In this document: in pieces, positions 1 through 11,224 of the stretch | Layout of the letters: every line of letters begins with the position of its first letter | Numbering within the stretch: the stretch's first letter is position 1 | Assembly (NCBI GenBank): GCA_029204225.1 | Contig: CM055106.1 | Location: 34,074,361-34,138,360, forward strand | From: Diphasiastrum complanatum | Lineage: Eukaryota; Streptophyta; Lycopodiopsida; Lycopodiales; Lycopodiaceae | Direction of reading: 5' to 3' | DNA: 64,000 bases | The notes under the pieces: model-generated | Told to the model about the DNA's origin: nothing | The model's database searches: none | What the model saw: only the letters and a program-made list of their open reading frames with translations | Translations under genes and position numbers: made by a program

Positions 1-513
1 TTACTTACATGCTCAACAAAGTACACCAAAATTTATGCCAAAATTGATGACAATCTTTACAATATGCTCTTCACAATGGAGCTTACAATATGTTCACCCA
101 AAAAAGGGGATCTTTCATCCAAATGGGAGCTTTGCTCAGCCTTTAGGAGAATTACAACTCACTTAAAAGAGCATTTGTCATCCACTTAAGGAGAAGTTTC
201 ATCCACTTAAGGAGAGTGTTCATCCAAGAATGGAGATTGTCAACAATAGGATTGAAAAGAACATTGTTAGTATTGAATATGCACAAGCCTCACAATCACA
301 AATGATTAGGTGTTATGATCTGATCCAAAATAGTTTCTTTTCAGCCTCTGATCTTCAATAGACCTGAAATATGCTTTTGATCCACAAGTTCAACTCACAA
401 AACAAAGGTTAGTAAGATTTGATCAACAAAGCAATGCAAAATCATGCTAGAACTTGATCAAACATCCAAATATCACCAAAAATGGAATACTTACTGTAAA
501 TAGAAGCCAACCA
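1..513 (-). mobile_element. Leader region of a minus-strand LTR retrotransposon (continues left of the window)
   Basis: This lies immediately downstream (on the minus strand) of a primer-binding site and LTR, so it is the untranslated leader and start of the internal region of an element that runs off the left edge. It holds short degenerate repeats of a CTTAAGGAGA-like unit at about 120-230. I see no gag coding here. Confidence 0.6.
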
Positions 514-525
514 GCTCTGATACCA
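514..525 (-). other. tRNA-Met primer-binding site of an LTR retrotransposon
   Basis: On the minus strand this reads TGGTATCAGAGC, the standard plant copia primer site complementary to initiator tRNA-Met. It abuts the LTR end at 526 with no gap, which fixes both the element's orientation and the LTR boundary. Confidence 0.85.
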
Positions 526-1180
526 TGTGAAAAATACAGATCCTAAGTGGATCTAAACTCCAAGATCATTGGCTTGAATGCTTGCACTCCAAACTACATA
601 AGCTAGGAATTGGCAACACATTCTATGCTACCTAGAATGCAAAGAACTTGATCAAAAAGCATTTATCACAAATGGAAACTTCCATAAACATCAAGTGCGG
701 CCCAAAATAGCATTATACAGTCCATAATACATCAGCCTATCACTTTTGGAAAGCACCTAAGATCATACACAATAGCTTGAAGACAATACACACAACAATG
801 CTCTCAATGGAGGAAGAAACAATGACAATGATCTATTGATCTCAATGAAGCATACAAAAGGTTTCTCCAACCTGTTCTCCACGACTTCCCTACTATTTAT
901 GGATGAGGAAGATGACTCTCTCTCCTCTCTCTAGAAGGTACTTGACCCTAGATATTCCCTATATAGGAAAAATAGCTAAAAATGGCTTATATGACCAAAA
1001 TACATCAAAATGGTCTCATTTTGAAGGGTATGAAGTTTGACACTTCATCATACTGAAAAAATACAGTAAATAAAAACATTGTGGCCTGGTTCACACGTGT
1101 GAAACTCCAGAACCAAAACTATTTACAATTTTAGCCAATTTAGGCCTCAAACTAGCTAGGAAATGTTGACAATTTTCACA
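526..1180 (-). mobile_element. 5' LTR of a minus-strand copia-type element
   Basis: The segment starts TGTGAAAA and ends TTTTCACA, a perfect 8-bp terminal inverted repeat, and is flanked by a primer site on one side. Length is 655 bp. It contains the 14-bp palindrome TTCACACGTGTGAA at 1090-1103. The next five bases (CAAAG, 1181-1185) would be the target duplication; its partner is outside the window. The LTR sits exactly at the edge of the dispersed repeat 1181-1860, so it appears to have inserted into that repeat. Confidence 0.75.
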
Positions 1181-1860
1181 CAAAGCTCCTCTTGACAAGT
1201 CAAGACCAAAACCTTTTAAAACCCTTTAACCAACAAGAAAAGACATAGTTGAAAAGTATACAATATTAATAAAGCACCGTAAAGCAAAACATATTTTAAG
1301 ACATCCAGCTGGTACCTGCCACCATCCCACCACACAAAACCGTGCAAGTTAGCACAGTGAGGAAGACATGTGTCAACGCTGAATGTCAGTTGTTATCCAT
1401 ATACAAAATATGTTTAACTTAACTAATCAACTTGCAGTGTAAATAAAATTTTATAGTCCAATCTTCCCTTATTGCAAGTTGGTTACAACGATAGGCATAA
1501 CCATATCAATACCGTATCAGGACGAATGCCATGCTGATCAGTTTGATGGTTTTGGTCCATATCTTAAATATAAATACAACACTATGCATTATACAGTAAG
1601 TTGTATAAGAAATGTGGCAATTTGCAAACGAATAAGTAGCTTGGACCAGTGAAGTTTGGGACAAATCCATGCCATATCGACCTTCCTATCTGTAAATAGA
1701 TAAAGTATGGTTCACGTAACTTCTTGAGCAAATCCATGCTATACAAGAGTCCGTAAGCTATTTTACCATTTTTTAAAAAGTTGATCATGTCGTAGAAAGT
1801 AGAAAACACCGCAATATCCATATGTGAAACGACTTTGTACAAGTCTATGTACTTTAAAGC
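1181..1860. repeat. Dispersed repeat, copy 1 (second copy at 29578-30250)
   Basis: Long stretches match 29578-30250 in direct orientation: CTCTTGACAAGTCAAG near 1188, the ACC-rich stretch CCTGCCACCATCCCACCACA near 1316, and AAATCCATGC motifs near 1665 and 1731. In copy 2 the repeat lies just upstream, on the minus strand, of a decayed unknown frame, so copy 1 may be the upstream region of another copy of that gene whose body is left of the window. No coding frame is convincing inside the repeat. Confidence 0.6.
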
Positions 1861-2329
1861 ATGTAAATCGGTTTAACAATTATGACTAAAGAGGGTTACC
1901 ATTTACCCTATGATAAGCATTGAATTTTTATGCTGCGATACCGCATGATGGAGATGGGATGTATTCATAAAGAGACCTTTAGGAATCATTCTGCTTATTT
2001 ATAGCAGTCTCTCATGCTATCATCATACTCTTTATGCTTTATTTTAAAGAAATAAAGTTGGAAGGATTGAAGTACATGTAAAGTACCAACTTGAATAGTA
2101 GACGCAAATGATTCTTGTGAGGCGATCATGTTTGCATTTGATTGTACTTGAGAAACATTTACTTCCATATCTATTTCTAGGTATAGAATTTGCAAAGTCA
2201 TACGCACGAAAGGAGTGTTATCTTTACAGTTTGTTATCCAAACTACTATAGTTGTACGACAAATCATAGCTCTTGCATGGTGAAGAGCGGGAAGATTAAG
2301 AGCAATATACGTACTTATTCTTGATGTCT
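1861..2329. other. No recognisable feature
   Basis: Short frames on the minus strand (1995-2267) have no recognisable motif. The stretch lies between the dispersed repeat and the 5'-truncated copia element. Confidence 0.4.
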
Positions 2330-4850
2330 ATGCAGTGATCAAGAGAAGCTCTCTTCACAAAAGGAAAGAAGAAGAACAAGAACAAACCCAGATTCGACAA
2401 GAAAAAGTCCTTGAATCAACAATCTCTTCTTGTGATCATTGTGACAAACCAGGCCATACAACCAACAAATGCTAGTTCAATCTAGCAATACCTTGCATGC
2501 ACTACAAGAAGAAGGGCCACTCTGCATACAATTATAGATTCAACCCAAAAAGAAAGAACAAGGCTAAGAAAACAAATGTTGCAAAGTCATCCAAGGATGC
2601 AGACAGAGGTGATGAAGACTTCACAATACTTGATGAAGCTTCGACGAGCTACACTGAACAAGATTACAATGTAGTCATTGATTCAGGAACAACATCACAC
2701 ATCACCTGCAACAAGAAAATCTTGATCGACTTCAAAGAACTCGAAAATAACAGAACAATGATTTTAGTTGATGGGAGCAGACACGAAGTCAAAGGCATCG
2801 GGACTCTACAATTGCGAACACTGTCAGGTCAAGCAAAGCTGGCGAGAGCACTCTATGTGCCTGCACTGAGAAAAGATTTGCTATGTCTCCAAGATGGCAG
2901 ATCTTAGAATTTGAGTTTTGTTCGATGGCAATACATGCTGCATTATCGAGAAAACTACAAACAAATTGCTGACGATTGGATACAGAGAAGAAAATCTCTA
3001 CCAAGCCAAGATAATCAGCAACTCTAATAGCATATTAAATGCATCAAAGAATGAAGATCAGCTCTAGCATAGGATAATGTATCATCTGAATATGAGGAGC
3101 CTATATGACATGTGTAAGAAAGACATAGTCATAGGTCTAAAGATATCAAGACACAATACTGAGTTTTGCGAAGCTTGTCAGAAAGGCAAACAACATCAAA
3201 ATCCATTCACACATGAGGGAAGAAGAGCCAAGGAAGTTCTTGAGCTCATCCACTTAGATGTTTGTGGATCGATGAAAATGGATTTGCTCTCAAGATCGAG
3301 GTATTTCTTGACGTTCATAGATGACTACAGCCGTGACTACAATCTACTACATAAAGAATAAATCTGAAGTGTTTGATTCCTTCAAGAAGTTCGTGGCATT
3401 TGAAAAGCAACACACCTCAAAGAAGATTCAGATCATCATATCAGACAATGGAGGTGAGTGCAAGAGCAAAGAGTTTTCAAAATTCTGCCAAGAACAAGGG
3501 ATCGAGCATCAGTTCACTCCTGCGTACACACTGTAATACAATGGTGTCGCGGAAAGAAGAAACAAGATGCTAGTCGAAGGAGCCAGATGCATGATGGCAC
3601 ATGCTCAATTGCCAAATCAACTCTAAGTTGAGACAATAGTTGCAGTTGTACACCTGCAGAATAGATTAACAATGACAACGATGGAAAATAAGACATCGTA
3701 TGAGGTGTGGACAGGTAGAAAGCCTGATCTATCATACGTACGTGTGTTTGGATGTGCAGCATACAAGCACATTCCAAAAGAAAAGAAAAGCAAGCTCGAT
3801 GATAAATCAGAACAAACGATTATGGTCAGGTACTCGAACGGATCACAAGTGTACAAGATCTACAACCCAACCATGAAAAAGGTTGTTTCGAGTAGAGATG
3901 TGAAGTTCGATCAGTCGACATTCCTTGGACTAAAAGATGAAAGATGCGATGATATCTTCACACTACTGCCAATTCAAGAGGGAGATCAAGGACAGACGTC
4001 AAATCAAAATGTTGAGCCACAAACTCGAGAGCAGCAGGAGGCAGAAGATCAATCCCACGAACAAAAGACATTCGAACAATGACAAAACGATCCCAGAAGG
4101 TCAACAAGACAAAGAAGACCTCCAAAGCGTTACGTTGACAATCTTCAGTGGAGCAAAGACACGCAATTCGAGTACTGTAGTTTCACTGAAGAGCCAACAC
4201 CATATCAAGAAGCTATCCAGAGTCTAGAGGGAAAATTCTAGAAGCAGACAATGTCAGAGGAGATCGAGTCGATGAGGCGAAATGAGGCATCATGGACACT
4301 AGATCCACTACCAGAAAACAAAAAAATTATCGATTGCAAGTGGGTGTACAAGAAGAAATGAAATCAGATGGCACTATTGTCCATTACAAGGCAAGACTTG
4401 TCGAGAAGGGCTACACACAAAGATATGGTATTGATTATTTCAACACATATTTGTCGATGGTCAAGATGACAAGCATACGACTACTCCTTGCATACGCCAC
4501 ACAACATAATTTGAAATTTCACTAGATTGATGTGAAGACAGCCTTTCTCCACGGAGATCTAGAGGAAGAAATCTTCATGAAGCAGCCTGAAGGATTAAAA
4601 GACCCAACAATCGACAATATGTCTGTCAGTTGTAGAGATGCATTTATGGTCTAAAACATGCATCACGGGCTTGGTACAAGAAGCTCAATATTCTTCTGAA
4701 GTCTCTAGACTTCAATTCTACACAACCGGACTATAATGTCTACATAAAAAGAGTAGAAAAAGATTTTGTGATACTAACTATTTTTTTGGATGATTTCCTA
4801 ATGATAGAAAATTCCTTGATGCTGATAAAAGACATGAAGAGATAATGGAC
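2330..4850 (+). pseudogene. Ty1/copia gag-pol remnant, truncated at both ends
   Basis: Translation in shifting frames gives, in order: a gag zinc knuckle CDHCDKPGHTTNKC (about 2430-2472), a decayed second knuckle, the protease motif VIDSGTTSHIT (about 2677), a GAG-pre-integrase block with EFCEACQKGKQH (about 3160), integrase core pieces ending FTFIDDYSR, DNGGE and NGVAERRNK (3240-3570), the FGCAAYKHIP integrase tail, and reverse transcriptase with KARLVEKGYTQ and a degenerate catalytic FLDDFLM (about 4783). Defects include stops at 2473 and 3535, a frameshift near 3330 and several in the polymerase. Coding similarity ends about 30 residues past the catalytic motif; RNase H, most of gag and both LTRs are absent. 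It cannot be functional. Confidence 0.85.
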
Positions 4851-5136
4851 CAGTGAATTCTATGCTCAGATCATCTCATTTTGCATTGTATGCTACCTAC
4901 GTTGATCTGAGTAAGCATGAAAACTATGAGCTCTTGGATCCATACGAAGGAACAAAATTGTTGCATGATTCAAAGTTGCAACTTTCATTAGAGAAAGTAT
5001 CGAAAGTAGAGTAGATTTTGCTCAATTGTACTTTGTAAAAAAATTTATTTAATATACAAAGTCTTATTTTGTGTCTATTGCCTTTTGGCTTGTATAAATT
5101 TGCATGCTTTTTGAAATTTTTTATAATCTATCGATT
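4851..5136. other. No recognisable feature
   Basis: Spacer between the truncated copia and the 3' end of the minus-strand broken gene. It is AT-rich toward 5040-5130 and may include the 3' untranslated region of that gene. Confidence 0.35.
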
Positions 5137-7774
5137 TTATATTATGACAAATTTGGGTTCTTCTGTAAAACCATTGGAAAAGTTGCTGTTCTTTGTGCTA
5201 GTCCCACCATGTTGTGTACTTTTATGAAATGCCACTCTTGCTTGCCAATGAGATTTTTCCATTCCTTGCAATGACCATATGCTAAGACTTCCGCTATTTC
5301 TTGCGAAGAATGTCTCATGATGTCGTAATATGTGTTGCATGTCATAAAAACATAATCTAAATCAGTACCAAAAGTATGTAAATTAATTGCACATATTTGT
5401 CTATAGTAGTCTAACATTGAAATCTTACCATATAATGTGTTATATGATCTCCACCCCTGCACTTCGAACTACATCCACAAATTCACTCGTTTTTTTCTAT
5501 ATCATTTATACATTATTATTTGAAAATTTATCTTTTCACAAGTATTTCACCATGCTGTCTATTTTTTTTTCAAACTTCTTCTTTGAAATCTTGAGTTGCA
5601 GCTATAATTTCTTTCCAAACAGAGTATTGAATCTTGGATTGTTTGCCAGAATAATTTGATAAAAGTCTTTGAGCTTTGGATTCTCCAATGCTCGGCTTGA
5701 ATGGAATATTTCCTATTTTAACTGATAGCTTGTCATCTTTTTTTATTTTAATGTGGCCTTTATGTAAGCCTATTTCAGACAACGCATCCTCTAATCTAGA
5801 AATAGCTTCTTTCGCATCTGCCTCTGGCTCGAAATTCCAAACAAACAAGATGTGAAGATATATTATTTTTTCTATTATATGCACCTCTGCATGCAATATA
5901 TAGATATGAACATTCTGAAGAAGAATCGGTAGTACGGGTTTCCAATTAGGATCTTCTCGATCTCTTGATATTCCTGTACTCCTTGTCATGTTTTTTGATG
6001 TCTTCATGCAATACAAACAAGGGTGTTTAGAGTTAGCACCATGGGACACATTGAACATACATTTTAATGTCTTTTGATCTCCTGCTAAATGCCATTCTAT
6101 GTTGAAAGTGCCAATTTCAGGAATATTGAGTGGAACTCCCTCCATGTAATTTTTTATGGTGGCAGGATATGACGTTCTATTAAATATCCATGAGAGAATG
6201 TCATGGTCTTCTTTCATCACCTATAAGAGAAAACAAAAACATGATGTAGTCTCATAATATTAAAATGATTATCCCTATTGATTATGTGAAGTAACTTCTA
6301 TACCTGAAATGCTGCCAACCACCATATATCATTTTTTGATTGAACACTGAAGTTGAGGCCTTTTGAGTCTTCTGAATTTGAAAGTGTTCCATTCATGATC
6401 GTAAGGCTGACTCTCTCCATTTTTTGTCCTTTTATAGTTCTAGATCATCTAATTTGAAAACAACTATCAACTTGTTATTGACATTCTCATTTGTAATACC
6501 ATAAAAATTTATGGTGAATGTTAGTAGCTGATTAATATCAATAAATAAATTGTTGAAATTGTTATATGATACACATTCTCCTTTCGATCAATACACTTCA
6601 TTGATATGAGATGGATTACCAACTATTGTCTGCATACCTTGATTTAATATGTCTCTTTTTTTTAAGATGAAATGGTCATGGGATTGGAAACGTTTTAATA
6701 CTTACCTGTGCAAATGCCTCCTGTATCATCTTAAACATTGTTGCATATGCTTTTCTATTGTTGCTAGAAAAATCACATGCCTCCTAAACCAATGTAGTGT
6801 CTAATATTTTTCCAACTTCATTCATAAGGTTATCAATAACTGAAGCCTTTATCTTTTTCATTTTGTTATTGTTTAACATTGATTTCATAGATTTAGAAGT
6901 CAAGATAGAACCTCGTGAGTTCGGAATGGAAATCTCATCAGCCAAATGGTCTTCAGCAACCAACGCTGATCTACATTGCAAACATAATGTTCATGAAAAT
7001 GTCAGTAGAAATTAGGACACTCATAGTATTCACAGCACCATAATAAGAAAATCAACAGAAAGTTGAAATGAATAAATAACAAAACTAGTGATTATGAATG
7101 AATCAAAAAGTTCAAGCAATATTCAATACCAAATAAGCTATAGCTTACTTGAATGCATGGATTCGTCTTTTTCTATAACCTCCTCTGGATGATAGATCAC
7201 ATATATCCTTGGTTACCAGTCTTTTCCTCTTGTTGCTTCGGACTTTTCTGTTGAGCATATCCATATCTTTAGCAAGAGATAAATATGAGATACGCATGGA
7301 TTGGAATGCAATTTTTATCTCATCATTACTAGTTGTAAAATGATGCAAAGAAGATTTCAACCTTTGGATCTCCTTCTTGAACATCTCATTTTCTTCCAAA
7401 CAAGTTTTCAACTTTGTAGACTTGTCTTTGCACTCCTTTGATATTTTTCTTGATTCTTCTTCCAAATAATGTATTCTTTGCATTGAATGTGCATTTCCAT
7501 AGAGCATCAAATTCTCACAATAACCCAAAAGGCCATTTTTGGCATGACACATATAGATTATTAATTGACTCACCGAATGAAAATCCGGATGTTGCAATGA
7601 ACATGAATCAATAGGATACAATGTTCCTGATGACCATAACTCTACATGCTTTAGTTTTTCCTCCTTGTATCGGATCATATCAGAAGTTGACAATTTGGGT
7701 TGCTTTGAATTTCTTGTCCTGAACGGAGCATATTTTGGTGACAGATCCACATGAAGATGATAAAGCTTTGTCAT
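5137..7774 (-). pseudogene. Broken multi-exon gene, probable transposase-like protein of unnamed family
   Basis: Five exons can be read on the minus strand. Exon 1 runs 7774-7149 from an ATG to a GTAAGC donor and is rich in heptad-like coiled coil (about residues 110-190). Exon 2 is 6970-6706 (TAG acceptor, GTAAGT donor). Exon 3 is about 6629-6304. Exon 4 is 6220 to about 5570 (TTATAG acceptor). Exon 5 is about 5360-5140. Phases join correctly across exons 1-4 if one missing base at 6432-6434 is allowed for. Exon 3 holds the motif NDIWWLAAFQ. Exon 4 holds LAGDQKTLKCMF and a C-x2-C pair (HPCLYC). Exon 5 holds SIWSLQGMEKSHWQAR. Breaks: TAG at 6784-6786, TGA at 6588-6590, the 1-base loss, TGA near 5571 and frame changes beyond. 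The layout suggests a DDE-transposase-derived gene, but I cannot name the family; a decayed host gene is the alternative. Confidence 0.6.
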
Positions 7775-8109
7775 CAGTACAGTAGTATAGTAACAAACAA
7801 TACAATGACAATAACAAAGCTGGAGATGGCGCTAACGACATTGGAGATAGAGATGGCACTAAATACTTTGACCCTGGAGATAGAGATGGCGTAGACTTTG
7901 TTTCTGAAATGTCACTCCTAATTCAAATTTTTGAGTGTTTCCAACTATTGGGAGGGAATATTTCAGCATTTTGAAAAATTATACTTTATCTATGGTTAAA
8001 CACCAGTGAAGCTTGATGTGACTAAATTAAAGTGCATTCATTTACATGCAAAGTAGTGCGGGCAGATGCCTAAAGAAGTTAGAGAATAATGTTTCAATTA
8101 CTTTATAGT
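7775..8109. other. Spacer with short repeats upstream of the broken minus-strand gene
   Basis: Positions 7820-7900 contain GGAGATAGAGATGGC two to three times in degenerate form. No gene is seen. This would be the promoter side of the minus-strand gene starting at 7774. Confidence 0.4.
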
Positions 8110-9440
8110 TTTTTTTTCTCTCTCCTACATGGCCTTTCTTATAGGTCCCTCTTTTGGCCCGTATTTTCTCTAATGCGGTGGTGTCCTTCCTGGAACTACT
8201 ATCGGATAAAAGGCCGTATACTGTCCCTTATAAGGTCATTCCACAATTCGGTGGCCTTTGTTGCATCCATAGCAGCCAATGATCCTACCTCCCTGACGTT
8301 GAGGCTGTGCAGCATAGGTCGCATAGTATTAATTGATTGCTGGATCGACAAATGCCTCTTTCGGACCCTACCACTACCGCCGCTGGGGTTGGGGTGGTGG
8401 TTCTTGTTCTGCGACTAGATTTAGATGAGCCACTTGATTGTTAGTTGGCCCTGGTGGCGCAGGTAAGGCCATGCGCTATTGGTTATTTGGTGCACCGTAC
8501 TGCGGTGCCGCATTTGGTGCTCCTTGATGGTAAGGATAAGAGGTCTGATACTAATTCCACTTTTGCTATATGATTCAAGGGTTGTATGGGCAAAATGTCG
8601 TTTGGTACGACAATGCGTTGCACATGTGGCAAAACCTTTATGTCAGTTTGAGATTTTGCTTCAAAAATGGACACTCATTCATTGTATGGTTTTGGGTACA
8701 GATTGAACACCATACATTCTCTCGTCGTGAATATTGTAGTTGGTTCTGTTCTAGTGGATTTGGAGTTGGTGCTATAGCTCCCTGCAAGGCTTTTAGTTTC
8801 TGATCAAACTGTCCCGTTAGTTATTCCATTTGCAACTTGTGTAGCTTTGTCATTTGTTCCATCAGCAGCTCTGTTGATATATTGGAGGCGTTGTATGATG
8901 ATGATACCGAGGGAGTCGGACTATGGATGGTTGGATATGATTAATTGAACCACGTAATAGCCGCATGATCGGGAGTTAGGGCTGCATTGCATTCGCATCT
9001 TAAGTGCTTGACCCGTTCTATGTAGTCCCTGACCCTTTCTCTTTTTCTCATTTTTACCTTGCTTAGCAAGAGAAACGGATCTTCCAAGAACTCCCTTGGC
9101 TTGAAGCACATGATGAGAGCCATTTTAACCCCTTCCCAATTGGTCTTTTCTTCTTCCAATAGGTTGAAGAACCAATCTTGTGCTATAGCTACCAAAGACA
9201 TGGGAACAACATCAGTTTCTTCACCGATGTCCGATCTCCATAAATTTCACACGCTTGCTCGTAGATCTGGATGAATCTTATAGGATCTGATGAGCCATCA
9301 TATTTAGGTATTTCTATGCAAGGTGCTCTCCGGACTTCTTGCAAGAGTGCCACAGGTACGGGTTGACCCATAGGATCCATTGGTGCTGGTTCTACTTCTG
9401 CCTCGATTTGCATAGCTATAACTCTAGGAAGATTTGGTGC
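8110..9440 (-). pseudogene. Ty3/gypsy retrotransposon gag remnant with three zinc-knuckle-like motifs
   Basis: On the minus strand, frame one encodes PKYDGSSDPIRFIQIYEQA (about 9310-9255); after a frameshift near 9200 the frame continues with AQDWFFNLLEEEKTNWEG and REFLEDPFLL, the retrotransposon gag fold typical of Ty3 elements. One continuous register then runs to about 8110 with a few stops. It contains WCSICTQNHTMNEC (about 8710), FCHMCNALSYQTTFC (about 8632, histidine replaced by tyrosine) and CYGCNKGHRIVE followed by a stop (about 8275), three degenerate CCHC knuckles separated by proline/asparagine-rich linkers. No protease or polymerase follows. It is a dead gag fragment next to an unrelated minus-strand gene. 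Confidence 0.75.
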
Positions 9441-10737
9441 TTGATTTGCTATTCTTCTGGCTACTGATCATCCAGATCTTAGATTCATTTGGCAGTAGAG
9501 TCCGAGGATGTTGGATCATGCTGATTCAGTAGAATTCAATCTGCATCTTAAGGGATCTGATCAGTTTGGTTGGATGACAGTGTGGTTTTAGGCCTCTTAC
9601 GATGGTTTTTCCTTGATAACTTTTGATCCTTGCTCGAATTAGCCTGATATTTTCACATATTGGATCTGGCGCAAATCTAATTATTGATCCTATCTGCGAA
9701 GGTTACTCGTGCAAGGGTTGGTTGTGCAAGGATTATTTCACCATTTTTCAGTAAAAGAAACCTTGATTTTCTCAAAAATACTGGGAAGTAGCTCTTGCAA
9801 GCTTCACTGGAGTTGGATCTGGTATGGATGTAACTTTAAAAGAGTTTGTGAAGGCTAAATCTCACTAAAAATGAAAATTTCACTCTATGTGAGAGTTTAG
9901 AGACATTTTTTTTCTCCAATTTTCACCAATATCTTATACTAACTCTCGTAGACTTTATCACTGATGTAAAATGACATTTTGAAGACAATGAGATGGTCTA
10001 TGAAGATTAGTTATGCAAGGATTCTTTGGATCTTCTAATTTTGTTGAATTTTAGACACTTAAATCTACTTTTTGGCCCACTGGGATCAAACTAACTCTCG
10101 CAGACTCCTATGTGTCCTTGTCTCACTGAGATGGAACTTCAGTGCTCTTTGCAAGGTTACCTGCCACTAGAACTTAAAAATTTGTTGTATGCGAGGGTTC
10201 ACAGCTCTTTTCCTATCTTTTTTTCACTAGGGAACCTTTGCATGGGCACTTTCTTTGGGAATGAACCTTTGCAACCTTCTCTATGTCCTCATCTCACTGA
10301 GATGGAACTTCAAAGGGCTCTGCAAGGGTTCTTATGAAGATTTGAATTTTTTTTTATTTTTCAAGGGTTTTTTGAAATTTTTATGGTTTGTCTCTATTTT
10401 TTTTTAAATTTGCTGGGAAGCAACCCTCGCAGGCTTCTATGCAAATTTGGCAATGTACCTTGGAGCTGCTACCATTCATGCGAAGGTTAGTTTCAAAGGA
10501 ATTTTGAAAAATAAGGACTAGAGTTTTTGGCTACTCTTTTCCTCCAAAAATAGATTTGAACAGTTTTTATAGTTTTTCAAGATTTTTGGTTAGATGCCAA
10601 GCCCTTAGATGTTATTTTGGGTCTTGACTAGCTGTGAACAGTCCAAGCACAATAAAGGACAAAAAACTAGCTAAATCTACTCCAAAATCCACTCAAAACA
10701 AGCTAGAAAAACAAATGCAACTATAACTAGTTAGTGA
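9441..10737. repeat. Non-coding region with degenerate repeats (possible gypsy leader/LTR)
   Basis: No gene is seen. A segment containing TCTCACTGAGATGGAACTTC occurs at about 10121 and again about 171 bases later at 10292, each followed by a GCAAGG-containing stretch. Related phrases built on CTCGCAGACTCCTA or CTCTTGCAAGCTTC recur through 9620-10510. On the minus strand near 9668 TTTGCGCCAGATCC resembles a gypsy primer site, which would make this the LTR side of the gag remnant; that is weak. Confidence 0.4.
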
Positions 10738-11080
10738 TTGATCCTAAACCTCTTGATCCTAATGGATCCTTGATTCTATTGGATCATTGATCCATGACCT
10801 CTTAATTCTATTGGACTATATTCAAGCACACCTCTATTTCCTATTGGACCTCACAAGGTTCCAACTCTAAATCCTATTGGACCTCTTGGAATTCATCAAA
10901 CAAAAGCTTTACACTTGTCTACACTCTAATTGGCACGAGTTTAGCCTCTTACTCTATTTTGGCTCAATAGTCGCATTACAAGTGGAAATGCATAATTTGC
11001 CATCTATGCCAAATTTATTCCTATCAACATCCTACACCTAGATGCTTGATGTAAAAAACATAAGACCCCTATATCTAACA
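10738..11080 (-). mobile_element. LTR start of a minus-strand copia (inverted copy at 19763-20105)
   Basis: Read on the minus strand it begins TGTTAGATATAGGGGTC at 11080, a typical copia LTR start, and matches 19763-20105 read on the plus strand over about 340 bases. It is preceded on the minus strand by purine-rich GAATTGAAAAAGA and the C-terminus of RNase H, as expected for a 3' LTR. The far end of the LTR is not clear. Confidence 0.65.
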
Positions 11081-11124
11081 TAGATAATCTTTTTCAATTC
11101 TTTACACTCCTTCTAAAAAATTAT

Positions 11125-11222
11125 CTATGAAGATTTGAGCATTGATCTTGATATAACTCCAAGATTAGATCTATGCTTGATGAAAGCACTTTTGCTGAAA
11201 GACTTGGTGAGTAGATCGTTCT
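11125..11222 (-). pseudogene. C-terminal RNase H tail of a minus-strand copia
   Basis: The minus strand encodes DLLTKSFSKSAFIKHRSNLG, the conserved end of copia pol (usually DxxTKPL...F...R..LG). Coding stops abruptly at about 11222, where the plus-strand integrase of another copia begins within a few bases. The rest of this minus-strand element is missing. Confidence 0.65.
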
Positions 11223-11224
11223 AA

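Noticed and set aside
2500-2514. CACTACAAGAAGAAG, resembling a CACTA transposon terminus
   Set aside because: It lies inside the copia gag zinc-knuckle coding sequence (HYKKKG) with no partner end or subterminal repeats.
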